Of a stretch of DNA of 64,000 nucleotides, positions 20,074 to 29,942 are shown piece by piece; positions within the stretch are counted from its first letter, which is position 1; the number at the start of each line of letters is the position of its first letter. The DNA is from Lachnospiraceae bacterium (GTDB taxonomy: Bacteria; Bacillota; Clostridia; Lachnospirales; Lachnospiraceae), in NCBI GenBank assembly GCA_910575475.1, contig CAJTGD010000009.1, positions 62,001-126,000 on the forward strand, written 5' to 3'. A model generated the notes under the pieces. That model saw only the letters and a list, made by a program, of their open reading frames with translations. It ran no database searches and had not been told where the DNA came from. Both the position numbers and the translations under genes were made by a program.

Positions 20074-21888
20074 TTAATCCTCATCCAGCTTCAGCACGCT
20101 CATAAATGCCTTCTGCGGGATTTCTACATTTCCCACCTGGCGCATCCGCTTCTTGCCTTCCTTCTGCTTTTCCAGGAGCTTTTTCTTTCGGGTGATATCG
20201 CCGCCGTAACACTTCGCCAGCACGTCCTTGCGCAGGGCCTTGACCGTCTCCCTGGCAATGATCTTGCTTCCGATGGCCGCCTGGATCGGGATCTCGAACA
20301 GCTGCCGGGGAATTTCTGTTTTCAGCTTTTCGCACATCTTTCGTCCGCGCTCATAAGCGGTTCCGCTGTGGACGATAAAGGACAGGGCATCCACCTCCTC
20401 CTTATTGATGAGGATATCCAGCTTCACAAGCTCTGACCGTTCGTAGCCCATCAGCTCGTAGTCGAAGGAAGCATATCCTCTGGACCTGGATTTGAGTGCG
20501 TCAAAAAAGTCATAGATGATCTCATTGAGGGGCAGATGGTAATGCAGCACGGCCCGCTTTTCTTCGATATATTCCATGCTCTGGTACGCCCCCCGGCGCT
20601 CCTGGCACAGATCCATGATGGCTCCGATAAATTCTGAGGTCACCATGATCTCTGCCTTCACCAGAGGCTCCTCCATATATTCGATCTCCGCCGGATCCGG
20701 CAGGTTGGTGGGATTGGTCAGGTCGATCACCTCTCCGTTGGTCTTATGCACCTTGTAGATTACACTGGGCGCGGTGGTCACCAAATCCAGATTGTACTCC
20801 CGTTCCAGACGTTCCTGGATGATCTCCAGGTGCAGAAGGCCCAGGAAGCCGCAGCGGAATCCAAAGCCCAGCGCAACCGAGGTCTCCGGCTCAAACTGCA
20901 AAGCCGCGTCATTGAGCTGCAGCTTTTCCAGTGCATCCCGAAGATCCGGATATTTTGCCCCGTCCGCCGGATACATACCGCAGTACACCATGGGGTTCAC
21001 TTTTTTATATCCCGGAAGAGGCTCCTCACAGGGACGCTGCGCATCCGTCACGGTATCTCCCACCCGGGTATCCTTTACATTTTTCAGGCTGGCGGTGATA
21101 TATCCCACCATACCGGCGCTCAGTCCCTCGCACGGAATAAACTGCCCTGCGCCGAAATACCCGACCTCCACCACTTCCGCCTTTGCCCCGGTAGCCATCA
21201 TCAGGATCTGCGTCCCTTTGCGGATCTGTCCTTCCTTGATCCGGCAGAACACGATCACGCCCCGATAGGAATCATACACGGAATCAAAGATCAGCGCCTG
21301 CAGCGGTGCCTGCGGATCGCCTTCGGGCGCCGGGATCTGCCGGATGATCTCTTCCAGGACGTCATCCACATTCAGCCCGGTCTTTGCAGAGATCAGGGGC
21401 GCCTCCTGGGCGTCAATACCGATCACGTCCTCAATCTCCTCCTTGACCCGCTCCGGCTCCGCGCTGGGCAGATCGATCTTATTGATCACGGGCATGACAT
21501 CCAGGTCATGATCCAGCGCCAGGTAGACATTTGCCAGGGTCTGGGCCTCCACTCCCTGGGCCGCGTCCACCACCAGGATCGCCCCGTCGCAGGCTGCCAG
21601 GCTCCGGGAAACCTCGTAGTTAAAATCCACATGCCCCGGCGTATCGATCAGATTGAAAATGTATTCTTCTCCGTTTCTTGCCTTGTAGACCGTGCGCACC
21701 GCCTGGGCCTTGATGGTGATGCCCCGCTCCCGCTCCAGATCCATGTTGTCCAGCACCTGGGACTGCATCTCCCGGCTGGTCAGAAGCCCGGTCTTCTCGA
21801 TGATCCGGTCCGCCAGTGTGGATTTCCCATGGTCTATATGGGCAATAATACAAAAATTCCGTATTTTACTCTGTTCTATCTCTGCCAC
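20074..21888 (-). CDS. lepA: Elongation factor 4 (LepA)
   Basis: 604 residues. Translational GTPase with P-loop AHIDHGKST, switch [10 protein letters not shown] and the NKID specificity motif, EF-G-like domains II, III and V, and the LepA-specific C-terminal domain ([20 protein letters not shown]). It back-translocates or remodels stalled ribosomes and assists initiation complexes. Start is GTG at 21888 with GGAGGA 7 bp upstream. It sits between holA and hemW; the rpsT/gpr/spoIIP genes that commonly lie near here in sporulating relatives are absent. Confidence 0.98.
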   Translation of the reverse strand: MAEIEQSKIRNFCIIAHIDHGKSTLADRIIEKTGLLTSREMQSQVLDNMDLERERGITIKAQAVRTVYKARNGEEYIFNLIDTPGHVDFNYEVSRSLAACDGAILVVDAAQGVEAQTLANVYLALDHDLDVMPVINKIDLPSAEPERVKEEIEDVIGIDAQEAPLISAKTGLNVDDVLEEIIRQIPAPEGDPQAPLQALIFDSVYDSYRGVIVFCRIKEGQIRKGTQILMMATGAKAEVVEVGYFGAGQFIPCEGLSAGMVGYITASLKNVKDTRVGDTVTDAQRPCEEPLPGYKKVNPMVYCGMYPADGAKYPDLRDALEKLQLNDAALQFEPETSVALGFGFRCGFLGLLHLEIIQERLEREYNLDLVTTAPSVIYKVHKTNGEVIDLTNPTNLPDPAEIEYMEEPLVKAEIMVTSEFIGAIMDLCQERRGAYQSMEYIEEKRAVLHYHLPLNEIIYDFFDALKSRSRGYASFDYELMGYERSELVKLDILINKEEVDALSFIVHSGTAYERGRKMCEKLKTEIPRQLFEIPIQAAIGSKIIARETVKALRKDVLAKCYGGDITRKKKLLEKQKEGKKRMRQVGNVEIPQKAFMSVLKLDED

Positions 21889-21969
21889 GTCTCTTCCTCC
21901 TCAATCACGACGAATAGTATCTGCTTTCGTACAGACAGCGCGATAAATGGGCTGTCCTGTGCTGAACAG

Positions 21970-22947
21970 CTACGAAGAATATTTCACAAGAAACAATTCC
22001 ACTGCCAGGTGGTCGGTCAGCCTTCCGGTCTTCACGGACTGCTCCAGCTCAGCGCCTTCCTCCATGATGGCCCTTAACTCCCGGCCCGGGAAATGCTTCG
22101 CCTGGTCCATATACTTTCCGGCCACAAACGGGTGCAGCCCGGCCCTGGAGGCAATCTCTTTTCTCCCATATCCGGCTTTCAAAAGCCCTTTCACCTGGAG
22201 CAGGATCCGATACTGCCGGATCATCAAAAACAGGATCCGCATGGGCGGTTCCTTGAGGGCCAGAAGGTCATAATATAACTCCAGCGCTTTTCTCTGTTTC
22301 TTCTGTGCCACCGCATCCACCATCTCGAAAATATGGTTGGTGATCTGGGTCACGCAGACTGCGTCCACATCCTCTTTGGTGACTGCGTCCCGGCCGAAGG
22401 TATAGCAGAACAGCTTTTCCAGTTCCTTCGTGATATTCTCCATATCGGTCCCTGTCTTATTCAGGAAATATACGATGGTCTGCTCGCTGACCTGCCTGTT
22501 TTCCTTCCGGATCAGCCCGGCCACCCAGCGCTTCAAGGTCGCTTCATCCTGAAAGCCCAGCTCGACCGCGCGTCCCTTAGCCTTCACGGCCTTATACAGC
22601 TTGCTCCGCTTGTCCACTTCATTTTCCACGAAAAGGAAGCTGGTGGTCTCCGGCAGCTCCTTGATATAATCCGCCAGATCTGTCCCGCCGCTTTTGAAGA
22701 ATCCCGAGTTCTCAAACACGATCAGCCTTCGCTCCGCAAAAAACGGCATAGTCTCCGCCAGGTCGATGACTTCCCTGATCTCAATGCCCTTCCCTTCATA
22801 ACAGGCATAATTCATCGTGTCCCCTTCGGGAAGCACTGCCCTGGTCAGACGGTCCCTGTACTGCCTTTTCAGATAGCCCTCTTCTCCGAAGAGAAGATAG
22901 ATCTGCTTCAATTGTCCTGTCTTTAAATCTTCATTCAAACTTTTCAT
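21970..22947 (-). CDS. holA: DNA polymerase III delta subunit
   Basis: 325 residues, normal for HolA, the clamp-loader subunit that opens the beta sliding clamp. It starts with MKSLNEDLKTGQLKQIYLLFGEEGYLKRQY, with the degenerate AAA+ fold (DLAETMPFFAERRLIVFENSGFF) and a C-terminal helical collar (EPPMRILFLMIRQYRILLQVKGL). Lies downstream of comEC as in many Firmicutes. No rpsT follows within the 81 bp before lepA. Confidence 0.95.
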   Translation of the reverse strand: MKSLNEDLKTGQLKQIYLLFGEEGYLKRQYRDRLTRAVLPEGDTMNYACYEGKGIEIREVIDLAETMPFFAERRLIVFENSGFFKSGGTDLADYIKELPETTSFLFVENEVDKRSKLYKAVKAKGRAVELGFQDEATLKRWVAGLIRKENRQVSEQTIVYFLNKTGTDMENITKELEKLFCYTFGRDAVTKEDVDAVCVTQITNHIFEMVDAVAQKKQRKALELYYDLLALKEPPMRILFLMIRQYRILLQVKGLLKAGYGRKEIASRAGLHPFVAGKYMDQAKHFPGRELRAIMEEGAELEQSVKTGRLTDHLAVELFLVKYSS

Positions 22948-23062
22948 AGCTTCTATATTATATAGGAAAACGTTCTATTTTGCAAAGCATTTCCTCACAT
23001 ATGCGCTGATTGCGTGTTCTACAAATATTGATCACTATAAAAACTACGACTATTTTACACAT

Positions 23063-25381
23063 TTATGGTGGAATCTCAGCCGTTCCCAAATACCCTTCCA
23101 TCTCCATCTTACTTCCATCTGTTTTCACCGTTACCGCCCCGCAGTCCTGGGTACTGAACAGCCGGCACCCAAGCTGTCTCAGCCGTTCCAATGTCTCCTG
23201 GTGGGGATGGCTGTATCGGTTGTTCCGTCCTGCGGAAATGAATCCGACCGCCGGATCCGCCTTTTCCAGAAATGCATTCGATGTAGAATTTTTCGATCCG
23301 TGATGGGCCACCTTCAGGATATCACATTTTGGTAAATCCGTGCTTTCTGTCAGTGCGTATTCTCCGTCCCCTTCCACATCTCCGGTAAAGAGCATATCAA
23401 ATTCCTGATATTTCAGAGCAAGCACCATGGATGAGGCGTTTCCGATCTCTCCGCCGTAATCCTCGGCAGGCGCCAGACAGGTGAGCGTCATCCCGCCGTC
23501 CTGAACCTGCTGCCCTTTCCGGATCGTCACCGCTTTTGTCCCATAGTTCTCCGCCTTTTTAGCCAGCTCCAGCAGCGCTTCGTCCAGCACCTGCTCATCC
23601 GGCAGTACCAGTGTATGGATCCGGATTCCCATAGCCTGATTTTCCAGAAGCTCCTCCACTCCGTTGATATGGTCCGCGTCTCCGTGAGAAATGAACACGT
23701 AATCCAGTTCGCGGACTCCCCGGGATTTTAAAAAGGGCTCGATCCGGTAGGTTCCCACCTTTGACACATCCGTGCTTCCGCCGTCGATCAGATAATGCCT
23801 GCCGGAAGGCGTTCGGATATACAGTCCGTCCCCCTGCCCCACGTCAAGCATGACAGCCTGCAGTTCTCCCTGCTTTCCATGGCTGCACGCACAGGTCAGG
23901 CAAAAAACGACCGGCAGCAGCACCATTATGGTTCTTACGAAACATGTCTCACGCCTGATGCTTCCTGTCTGTTCTTTCTCTCTTTCCTGCGATTTTCCCC
24001 ACGGTTCTTTTTCAGTTTGCTTTCGGGATCGGATGGAAGCCAGCCCGGCCATACATCCGCCGAGCAGAACGATATAATAGGCTGCCTTCCATATGTTTCC
24101 GGGCTGTCCGGTCACGATCCTGGCAGCGGGCAGCACCATGGACATCCCGCAGGCCCTTTCATAAACCCACAGGATGCCTTTGCAGATCTGCAGGATCCCC
24201 ATTCCCCCGCCTGCCCACAGCATAGACAGCGCCGAGCCGGCAAGACCCGCGCCAAGGACCACAGACATCAGCGGAACCACCAGGAGATTCAGCAGCAGGG
24301 AATACAGAGGAAATTCAAAGTAATAATACAGCATCACCGGAAGCAGCATCAGATGAATGGACAGCCCGGCACACAATGGCCTTGGGGCCGCATGAAATCC
24401 ATCCAGCACCGGATACACCAGCACGATCCCCAGGATTGCCCCGAAGGACAGCAGGAAACCGGCATCCAGCAGATACAGGGGCTGCCACAGCACCACCACT
24501 GCCGCGGCAGCGGCCAGGCTGGTGGGCAGATCGTAGGTCCTTCCGGACATGTCCGCTCCGATCCGCACCAGGAACATGACCAGCGCCCGCAGGCTGGACA
24601 CACCCCACCCGATCATCAGCGTATAGAGCATCAAAAACAAGATTCCGGCAAGACCCGCCTGCAGAAATGACAGACCGGATTTTCGCAGCAGCTTATAAAA
24701 TCCGGTTCCGAGAAAGGACATATGTAGACCGGATATGGCCAATATATGGCCGATCCCGCTTTTCTGATACAGTTCCTTTAGTTCGGGATCCAATTCGCTC
24801 TTATCTCCCAGCAGGATTGCGGACATGCTGTTTCCATAATACTCTCCCAGAGCGGACACCAGCCGTTCCTTCCAGCGGCAGCGGAACACGCTCAGTACTT
24901 CCCGGATATGCCATACCCGGGATTCCATGATCTGAACGTCTTCAGCCCACACACTGGCATGGATCCCCTGTTTCTGATAATAAAATTTTTGATCAAAATT
25001 CCCCGGATTGGAAGCCTCCTGAAAAAAACGGACTTCTCCGGTAAGATCGAGTTTGTTGCCGACGGCAATTTCTTTTACTTCCTGAATATTGTGATCTTGA
25101 AAAGCTTGTGATTTATCACGTTTGACATAAACAAGAATTTTCGATTCTTCAATGATCTGTTCTTTCAGACGGACCTGATTGTCCGTCAGATAATAAACCT
25201 GGTATTTTGGTTTTTCTTCTCTCCGGGAGACAGTTCCCGTGAGGCTTACCGCCTCTCTGTCCTCGACGGCCAGTTCCAGCGGGGAAGGCCTCAGATCCTT
25301 TGCGATCCGAAGCCCACCCACAAGAACCGCCTGTATCCCGATCAGCAAAACCGCAGCCAGGCAGAGCGGTCTTTTTGTCAT
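23063..25381 (-). CDS. comEC: DNA internalisation protein ComEC/Rec2
   Basis: 772 residues with all three ComEC parts: an N-terminal OB-fold-like DUF4131 region (about 30-165), the Competence membrane domain (about 185-470, including GIGHILAISGLHMSF), and a C-terminal metallo-beta-lactamase domain (HGDADH near 575, HHGSKNSTS near 712). It forms the membrane channel for single-stranded DNA uptake and probably degrades the other strand. The start overlaps the GerMN gene by 4 bp (ATGA). With comEA in the same operon this suggests at least remnant natural transformation. Confidence 0.95.
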   Translation of the reverse strand: MTKRPLCLAAVLLIGIQAVLVGGLRIAKDLRPSPLELAVEDREAVSLTGTVSRREEKPKYQVYYLTDNQVRLKEQIIEESKILVYVKRDKSQAFQDHNIQEVKEIAVGNKLDLTGEVRFFQEASNPGNFDQKFYYQKQGIHASVWAEDVQIMESRVWHIREVLSVFRCRWKERLVSALGEYYGNSMSAILLGDKSELDPELKELYQKSGIGHILAISGLHMSFLGTGFYKLLRKSGLSFLQAGLAGILFLMLYTLMIGWGVSSLRALVMFLVRIGADMSGRTYDLPTSLAAAAAVVVLWQPLYLLDAGFLLSFGAILGIVLVYPVLDGFHAAPRPLCAGLSIHLMLLPVMLYYYFEFPLYSLLLNLLVVPLMSVVLGAGLAGSALSMLWAGGGMGILQICKGILWVYERACGMSMVLPAARIVTGQPGNIWKAAYYIVLLGGCMAGLASIRSRKQTEKEPWGKSQEREKEQTGSIRRETCFVRTIMVLLPVVFCLTCACSHGKQGELQAVMLDVGQGDGLYIRTPSGRHYLIDGGSTDVSKVGTYRIEPFLKSRGVRELDYVFISHGDADHINGVEELLENQAMGIRIHTLVLPDEQVLDEALLELAKKAENYGTKAVTIRKGQQVQDGGMTLTCLAPAEDYGGEIGNASSMVLALKYQEFDMLFTGDVEGDGEYALTESTDLPKCDILKVAHHGSKNSTSNAFLEKADPAVGFISAGRNNRYSHPHQETLERLRQLGCRLFSTQDCGAVTVKTDGSKMEMEGYLGTAEIPP

Positions 25382-26319
25382 TCTTCCTCCTTCTCTTCTT
25401 CCCAGGACAGATCCCGTTCCAGCGGCTGAGACAGGTCCACGGTCTCCTGGTAGGACGCATTCTTCTCTCCGTTGACCATGATCTGCACGCTGCCCGCGCC
25501 GGTTCCTTCCAGCAGGGAATTTACGAGGGAATAAATGGCTACCTCCGGCCGGACGTCATAGACACTGTTGAGAAATTCCGAGTCAAAATTGACGTAGCAG
25601 GTTCCCTCCTTGACCGTCACGCCCAGAAGCGCGGCTGAGGGATTCAGCGTCGGATAAGCCCCGCTTTTTTTCGGACCTCCCATCAACTTTTCCACGATAA
25701 GCTTCTCTCTGGGAACATTGGTGTTATATCTGACATCCATCTGCTGCCGGACCAGCTGGTCGCCGGACTCATTTGCAAAAAACAGAGTCAGCGTTGTCTG
25801 CTCATAGGCGCTGGGGGAAGAGCCGGCGCTCTCCGCAAAATCATCCCCGTTCAAAACCCCCAAAACCTTGCCGGACTCATTTTTCAAGTTTTCCTCTTCT
25901 ACGGTGATCCATACTCCGTTGATCCCGTCCAGCCGCACCAGTGTCTGCACCACCGCGGCGCGCACCAATTTTTCCTCAATGGAAGGGATCTCATTATATT
26001 TTTTATTAAAGTCAATATATGCAATATCATGCTCTACCTTTAGGGACTTTACCTTGACATTCTCCGGAATGGCAGGCATATATTCAATGTCCTCCGACGG
26101 GCTCGCCATTTTTTCCAGCGCTGTCTCCGCCCCGTCATTCGGCGTCTCCTGCGAAATGTCGCAGACTACCTTAAACAGGCCGGTCCCTTCGCCGTTGATA
26201 CAGTAGACAAAATCTTCCCCTTCTTCGATCTTTGTCTGTTTTGCACAGGACGGAAGCAGACACAGCAGACAGCAGGCTGCCGCGCCTGCGGACATCCATC
26301 TCTCTTTTCTATTTTTCAT
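25378..26319 (-). CDS. GerMN-domain lipoprotein
   Basis: 313 residues. The N-terminal signal ends in a lipobox (LCLLPSC, Cys about 25), so it should be anchored outside the cell membrane. Two GerMN domains follow: about 75-175 (VEHDIAYIDFNKKYNEIP) and about 190-295 (KEGTCYVNFDSEFLN). GerMN domains are found in the spore germination protein GerM and in LpqB-type lipoproteins next to sensor kinases. Here it follows a kinase gene directly (24 bp), so an accessory sensor role for that kinase is plausible but inferred. Confidence 0.87.
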   Translation of the reverse strand: MKNRKERWMSAGAAACCLLCLLPSCAKQTKIEEGEDFVYCINGEGTGLFKVVCDISQETPNDGAETALEKMASPSEDIEYMPAIPENVKVKSLKVEHDIAYIDFNKKYNEIPSIEEKLVRAAVVQTLVRLDGINGVWITVEEENLKNESGKVLGVLNGDDFAESAGSSPSAYEQTTLTLFFANESGDQLVRQQMDVRYNTNVPREKLIVEKLMGGPKKSGAYPTLNPSAALLGVTVKEGTCYVNFDSEFLNSVYDVRPEVAIYSLVNSLLEGTGAGSVQIMVNGEKNASYQETVDLSQPLERDLSWEEEKEEE

Positions 26320-26343
26320 CCTGTTCCCCCTTATCTGATATGT

Positions 26344-27807
26344 CTATAAGGCCTGGGCCGATACATAGATCATAGGCACCCGGACCGTAAATGTAGTCCC
26401 CTCGCCTGGATTGCTGTATACCTTGATGGAGCCCCGGTGTATGATCACCGCATTTCTTGCAATGGCCAGTCCGAGACCCGTTCCTCCAATCTCCCGGGAA
26501 TGGGACTTGTCCACCCGATAAAAACGTTCGAAAATATGATCCTGGTCTTCCTTCGGAATCCCGATTCCGGAATCCGCCACCTTGATATAAAAGAACTTGT
26601 GATCCGCATTCAATGACACATGCACCCACCCGCCCTCGTTGTTATATTTGATCGCGTTTTCCACCAGATTGGACACTGCCAGCGTCATCTTCACCTCATC
26701 GATCTCCGCTGTCACAGGACGGAAGCTCTCCAGGACGACCTCCACATTCTTCTTCTCCGCAATGGGCTTGAGCCGCTTTAAGATCAGCTCCAGAAGCTGG
26801 TTGATATTGACCGGCGCGATGTTCAGATCCGGAGCGGTCTTGCCCATCTTCACCAGGGTCAGCAGATCATTGATGATGTCGTTCTCCCGGTCGATCTCTT
26901 TCGCAATGTCCTCCATAAACTCCTGATACAGCTCCACAGGCACCTGCTCCTGCAGCACAAGGGAATCTGCCAGCACCTTCATGGAAGCCAGCGGGGTCTT
27001 GAGCTCATGGGACACATTGGACACAAATTCCTCCCTGGAAGCGTCCACCGTTTTCAGCCTTCCCAGCAGCTTGTTAAATGCCTCGGAAATCTGCCGGGTC
27101 TCCCGGTACGTATTGACATGCAGTTCTTCGTCCTCAAAACCCTCCGTGATATTCTCGATGTCATTTCGGATCTTCCCCAAAGGCTGTACCAGCAGATAGG
27201 CAACCAATACAGAAAAAGCCAGCATCAGGATCCCGATGATCCACAGGATCCCCCTGCCCTTTGTATAAAAAATCCGCAGGCTGTCCTCAATCGTGTCCGT
27301 AGACACACTGGCGAGCATCACCCCGGTAATCTCCTCCGACCCGGACTCCGTGATCGGGGAGGTCACCTCAATATAGCGGTTTTTCTTGTCATAATAATTG
27401 GTGCTTTCTCCCTTCATGCACCGGATGACATTTTCCGAAACAATCGTCTTGCCTTCGTCCAGGGCATAGGTATCCTTGATCACCGTCAGCTCTCTGTTGA
27501 CGATCATGACCCGTCCGTTATAAATATTAGTCAACTGTGTCAGGCTGGCATTGACGACTTCGGAAGAATTATCCACCAGATAATTGTAGCTGTTCAGCTG
27601 ATCACATAGAATTGTGCATTGATTCTGTATTTCCGCCGTACGCAGAGAAACCGCCCTGGATTCATATGCTTTGATGATCCCCATATAAGCAATGATTCCC
27701 GGCAGTATCCCTGCACATAAAATGACCACTATAATCCGAAAATACAGGCTTCTTATGATAGTATCTCTGATCTGAAAATGAAATTTAACCTTTGAAATAG
27801 TAACCAA
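26344..27807 (-). CDS. Membrane sensor histidine kinase (PhoR/VicK type)
   Basis: 487 residues: helix at about 20-45, an extracytoplasmic sensor region to about 185, second helix about 188-210, HAMP linker, HisKA with phosphoacceptor FVSNVSHELKTPLASM (His about 268), and HATPase with NLVENAIKYN, DSGIGIPKED and GTGLGLAIARN. The start is uncertain: the frame opens with a TTG at 27807 overlapping the response regulator by 23 bp, with no ideal ribosome site. Pairs with the OmpR-type regulator upstream; both lie inside the comEA...comEC operon. Confidence 0.92.
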   Translation of the reverse strand: MVTISKVKFHFQIRDTIIRSLYFRIIVVILCAGILPGIIAYMGIIKAYESRAVSLRTAEIQNQCTILCDQLNSYNYLVDNSSEVVNASLTQLTNIYNGRVMIVNRELTVIKDTYALDEGKTIVSENVIRCMKGESTNYYDKKNRYIEVTSPITESGSEEITGVMLASVSTDTIEDSLRIFYTKGRGILWIIGILMLAFSVLVAYLLVQPLGKIRNDIENITEGFEDEELHVNTYRETRQISEAFNKLLGRLKTVDASREEFVSNVSHELKTPLASMKVLADSLVLQEQVPVELYQEFMEDIAKEIDRENDIINDLLTLVKMGKTAPDLNIAPVNINQLLELILKRLKPIAEKKNVEVVLESFRPVTAEIDEVKMTLAVSNLVENAIKYNNEGGWVHVSLNADHKFFYIKVADSGIGIPKEDQDHIFERFYRVDKSHSREIGGTGLGLAIARNAVIIHRGSIKVYSNPGEGTTFTVRVPMIYVSAQAL

Positions 27808-28474
27808 CTCCCCACTTGGTATGAACGTACTGCGGTTCGCTTGGATTGATCTCGATCTTCTCCCTCAGCCTTCTGATATGTACATCCACGGTTCTGGCGC
27901 CTCCGGGATAATCTGCGCCCCACACGATGTTCAGCAGGTTCTCCCTGCTGTATACCTTATTGGGGTTCGTGGCGAGAAGCTCCAGTGCGTCAAATTCTTT
28001 TGCTGTCAGGTTGATCTCCCGTTCTCCGATAAACACTCTCCTGCTCTCGCAGTCGATCTTCATATTGCCCTTGACGAGAATGGTGCTCTGAGGCGCCTCC
28101 TCCTTACGCGCGGTCCTGCGCATGATCGCCTTGATCCGGGCTTTTACCTCGAGAATATTAAAGGGCTTGGTGATATAATCATCTGCGCCGTATTCCAGTC
28201 CCAGAATCTTGTCCATGTCTTCGCTCTTCGCCGTAAGCATCACCACCGGCATATCGGAAAATTCCCGGATCTGCTGGCAGACCTCAAAGCCGTCCAGCTT
28301 CGGAAGCATCACATCGAGAATGACCAGGTCGTACTCGCACTTCCTCGCAAGGCTGAGCGCTTCTTCCCCGTCATACGCACAATCGACCTCCATGCCGTCC
28401 TGTTCCAGACTGAATCGAATCCCTTTCACAATTAACTTTTCATCATCCACAACTAAGATTTTTTTCGCACTCAT
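27785..28474 (-). CDS. OmpR/PhoB-family response regulator
   Basis: 229 residues. Receiver domain: acidic pair in VVDDEKL, phosphoacceptor Asp in LVILDVMLPKLDG (about residue 54), Thr in VVMLTAKSED and Lys in YITKPFN. Winged-helix output domain at about 130-229 (LTAKEFDALELLATNPNKVYSREN, VDVHIRRLREKI). It lies 13 bp after comEA and overlaps the kinase gene. Targets are not visible, but control of its own competence-associated operon is a reasonable guess. Confidence 0.94.
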   Translation of the reverse strand: MSAKKILVVDDEKLIVKGIRFSLEQDGMEVDCAYDGEEALSLARKCEYDLVILDVMLPKLDGFEVCQQIREFSDMPVVMLTAKSEDMDKILGLEYGADDYITKPFNILEVKARIKAIMRRTARKEEAPQSTILVKGNMKIDCESRRVFIGEREINLTAKEFDALELLATNPNKVYSRENLLNIVWGADYPGGARTVDVHIRRLREKIEINPSEPQYVHTKWGVGYYFKG

Positions 28475-28487
28475 ATGACTCTTCCCT

Positions 28488-29243
28488 TTAATTTACTGTA
28501 ATATCATCTTTGAGTTTATTGAATACCCCTTCTTTAATTCCCTCCACCTTCATCAGGTCCTCGATGCTCCCAAAGGGTCCGTTAGACTCCCGATACACGA
28601 CGATACTTCCGGCTCTCGTATCCCCGATCCCATTCAGAGTCTTCAATTCCTCTCTGGAAGCAGTGTTGATATTTACCTTGCCGCCGGCACTGCTGCCGGA
28701 CGGGCCGCCGGGTACTGCAGACTGTGAGCCTGCGGCTGCGTCTCCCCCGGCGCTGCCGGATAAGAGATACGCATCCAGTCCCTGACGGACTTCTTCATCT
28801 GTGGGAATATAAAGCCTCTCGCCGTCTGACACGGCCTGGGCCTGGTTGATGCTCTCTTCCGCTCCGTCCTCCCGGACGCCGCCTGCACGCGCAATGGCCT
28901 CATAGAGCCTTGCGCCGGCCTCCAGTTCATAGACTCCGGGCGTGTTCACCGCCCCGCATACATAGACGAAAATATGCTCCATACTGCCTGAACCCGCATC
29001 CGCATTCCCAATCTCCTGTATGTTTCCTGCTGCTTTTCTGTCTCCGGTTTCCTCTGTGCCCTCAGAACCTTCCTTCTCCGAAGAAATGTCCTGATCTGCG
29101 GTATCTACTTCTGTTCCCCGGCCATCCTCCAGTCGGAGTGTCTCCAGCTGATCCGTACTCTTACGTCCGCATCCTGCAGACCAGAAGCATACCGTACATA
29201 AGCCCAGCATTCCTGCTGCTGTCCGCAATCTTTTTCCGTTCAT
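28488..29243 (-). CDS. comEA: ComEA-like DNA-binding lipoprotein
   Basis: 251 residues. A signal peptide with lipobox-like WSAGC (Cys about 25), an acidic/Ser-Gly linker, an SLBB domain (about 88-150, VYVCGAVNTPGVYEL), a second low-complexity linker, then a double helix-hairpin-helix domain (VNINTASREELKTLNGIG; MKVEGIKEGVFNKL). ComEA binds double-stranded DNA outside the membrane and hands it to ComEC. Here it heads an operon that ends with comEC. Unusually it looks lipid-anchored instead of carrying a simple transmembrane helix. GAGG lies 7 bp ahead of the ATG. Confidence 0.92.
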   Translation of the reverse strand: MNGKRLRTAAGMLGLCTVCFWSAGCGRKSTDQLETLRLEDGRGTEVDTADQDISSEKEGSEGTEETGDRKAAGNIQEIGNADAGSGSMEHIFVYVCGAVNTPGVYELEAGARLYEAIARAGGVREDGAEESINQAQAVSDGERLYIPTDEEVRQGLDAYLLSGSAGGDAAAGSQSAVPGGPSGSSAGGKVNINTASREELKTLNGIGDTRAGSIVVYRESNGPFGSIEDLMKVEGIKEGVFNKLKDDITVN

Positions 29244-29386
29244 GTCTCATCCTCACAGGGAAAACCAGTGCAAACCCCTTTACACCAGACATATCTATTG
29301 TATCGAATTCGTGCCTAAATTACAATAGGTAAAAATATTTTTATCTTTATTTTATCATTATGACTGGTAAAACGGGCTGCAGCATT

Positions 29387-29821
29387 CTATCTTTCCCACT
29401 GGAAAATGGCGATCCCGACAAGAGCCAGAACAAGCCCTCCTGCCTTGACCCAGTCCCAGGGCGCCTTCTCCATGCCGAACAATCCGAACAGTTCGATCAG
29501 ATATGCCACCGTCAGCTGCGCGATCACGATCAGCAGCGCGGATTTTGCCGGTCCCAGCGCCCCGACGCTCTTGATCACCGTCCAGGTGATCCCTGCCCCG
29601 ATGGCTCCTCCCAGCAGCATATACTTAGGCTCTACCCTGGTGATGGCAGAAATATCATCCCGGCCCATGACCAGCCACATGACAAAGCAGACCGCAAAGG
29701 CGCTGAGCTGCACCCAGGCGTTGGAGACCCACATCCCGGCTGTTTTGGTCACCTGGGTATTAAAAACCCCCTGTATGCTCATCAGAGCTCCGGATAACAG
29801 CGCGATCAAAAAACCAATCAT
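29387..29821 (-). CDS. Small DMT-superfamily transporter (YdcZ/DUF606 type)
   Basis: 144 residues, about five membrane helices (residues 2-22, 33-52, 67-87, 92-113, 122-142). It belongs to the DMT superfamily half-size family DUF606, whose members act as dimers; the substrate is unknown. The start is the ATG at 29821, which has GGAGGT 9 bp upstream; the frame is open to 29956 but that segment is not protein-like. A hairpin sits in its leader. Confidence 0.82.
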   Translation of the reverse strand: MIGFLIALLSGALMSIQGVFNTQVTKTAGMWVSNAWVQLSAFAVCFVMWLVMGRDDISAITRVEPKYMLLGGAIGAGITWTVIKSVGALGPAKSALLIVIAQLTVAYLIELFGLFGMEKAPWDWVKAGGLVLALVGIAIFQWER

Positions 29822-29858
29822 TCCATATCTACCTCCATACCTACATGATCGGATCCCG

Positions 29859-29889
29859 CCTGCTGCCTGTTTTTTAAAGAAGCAGCAGG
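29859..29889 (-). other. Hairpin in the leader of the YdcZ-type gene
   Basis: A perfect 8-bp inverted repeat CCTGCTGC / GCAGCAGG with a 15-nt A/T-rich loop, about 40 bp upstream of the start. No T run follows on the minus strand, so it is not an obvious terminator. It repeats the GCAGCAG theme of the structure at 29943-30050. Confidence 0.45.
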
Positions 29890-29942
29890 GTTCGTCCGGC
29901 CTGAGGATAGTATGCTCTGATCGCCATTTTTTATTCACCGGC

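Noticed and set aside
20746-22077. 443-codon plus-strand open frame opposite lepA
   Set aside because: It is a shadow frame of lepA and holA created by codon bias; no ribosome site and no protein-like features.
29244-29386. Possible riboswitch or T-box near the arginine/comEA region
   Set aside because: No conserved T-box or riboswitch core was recognised; only promoter-like AT-rich sequence.
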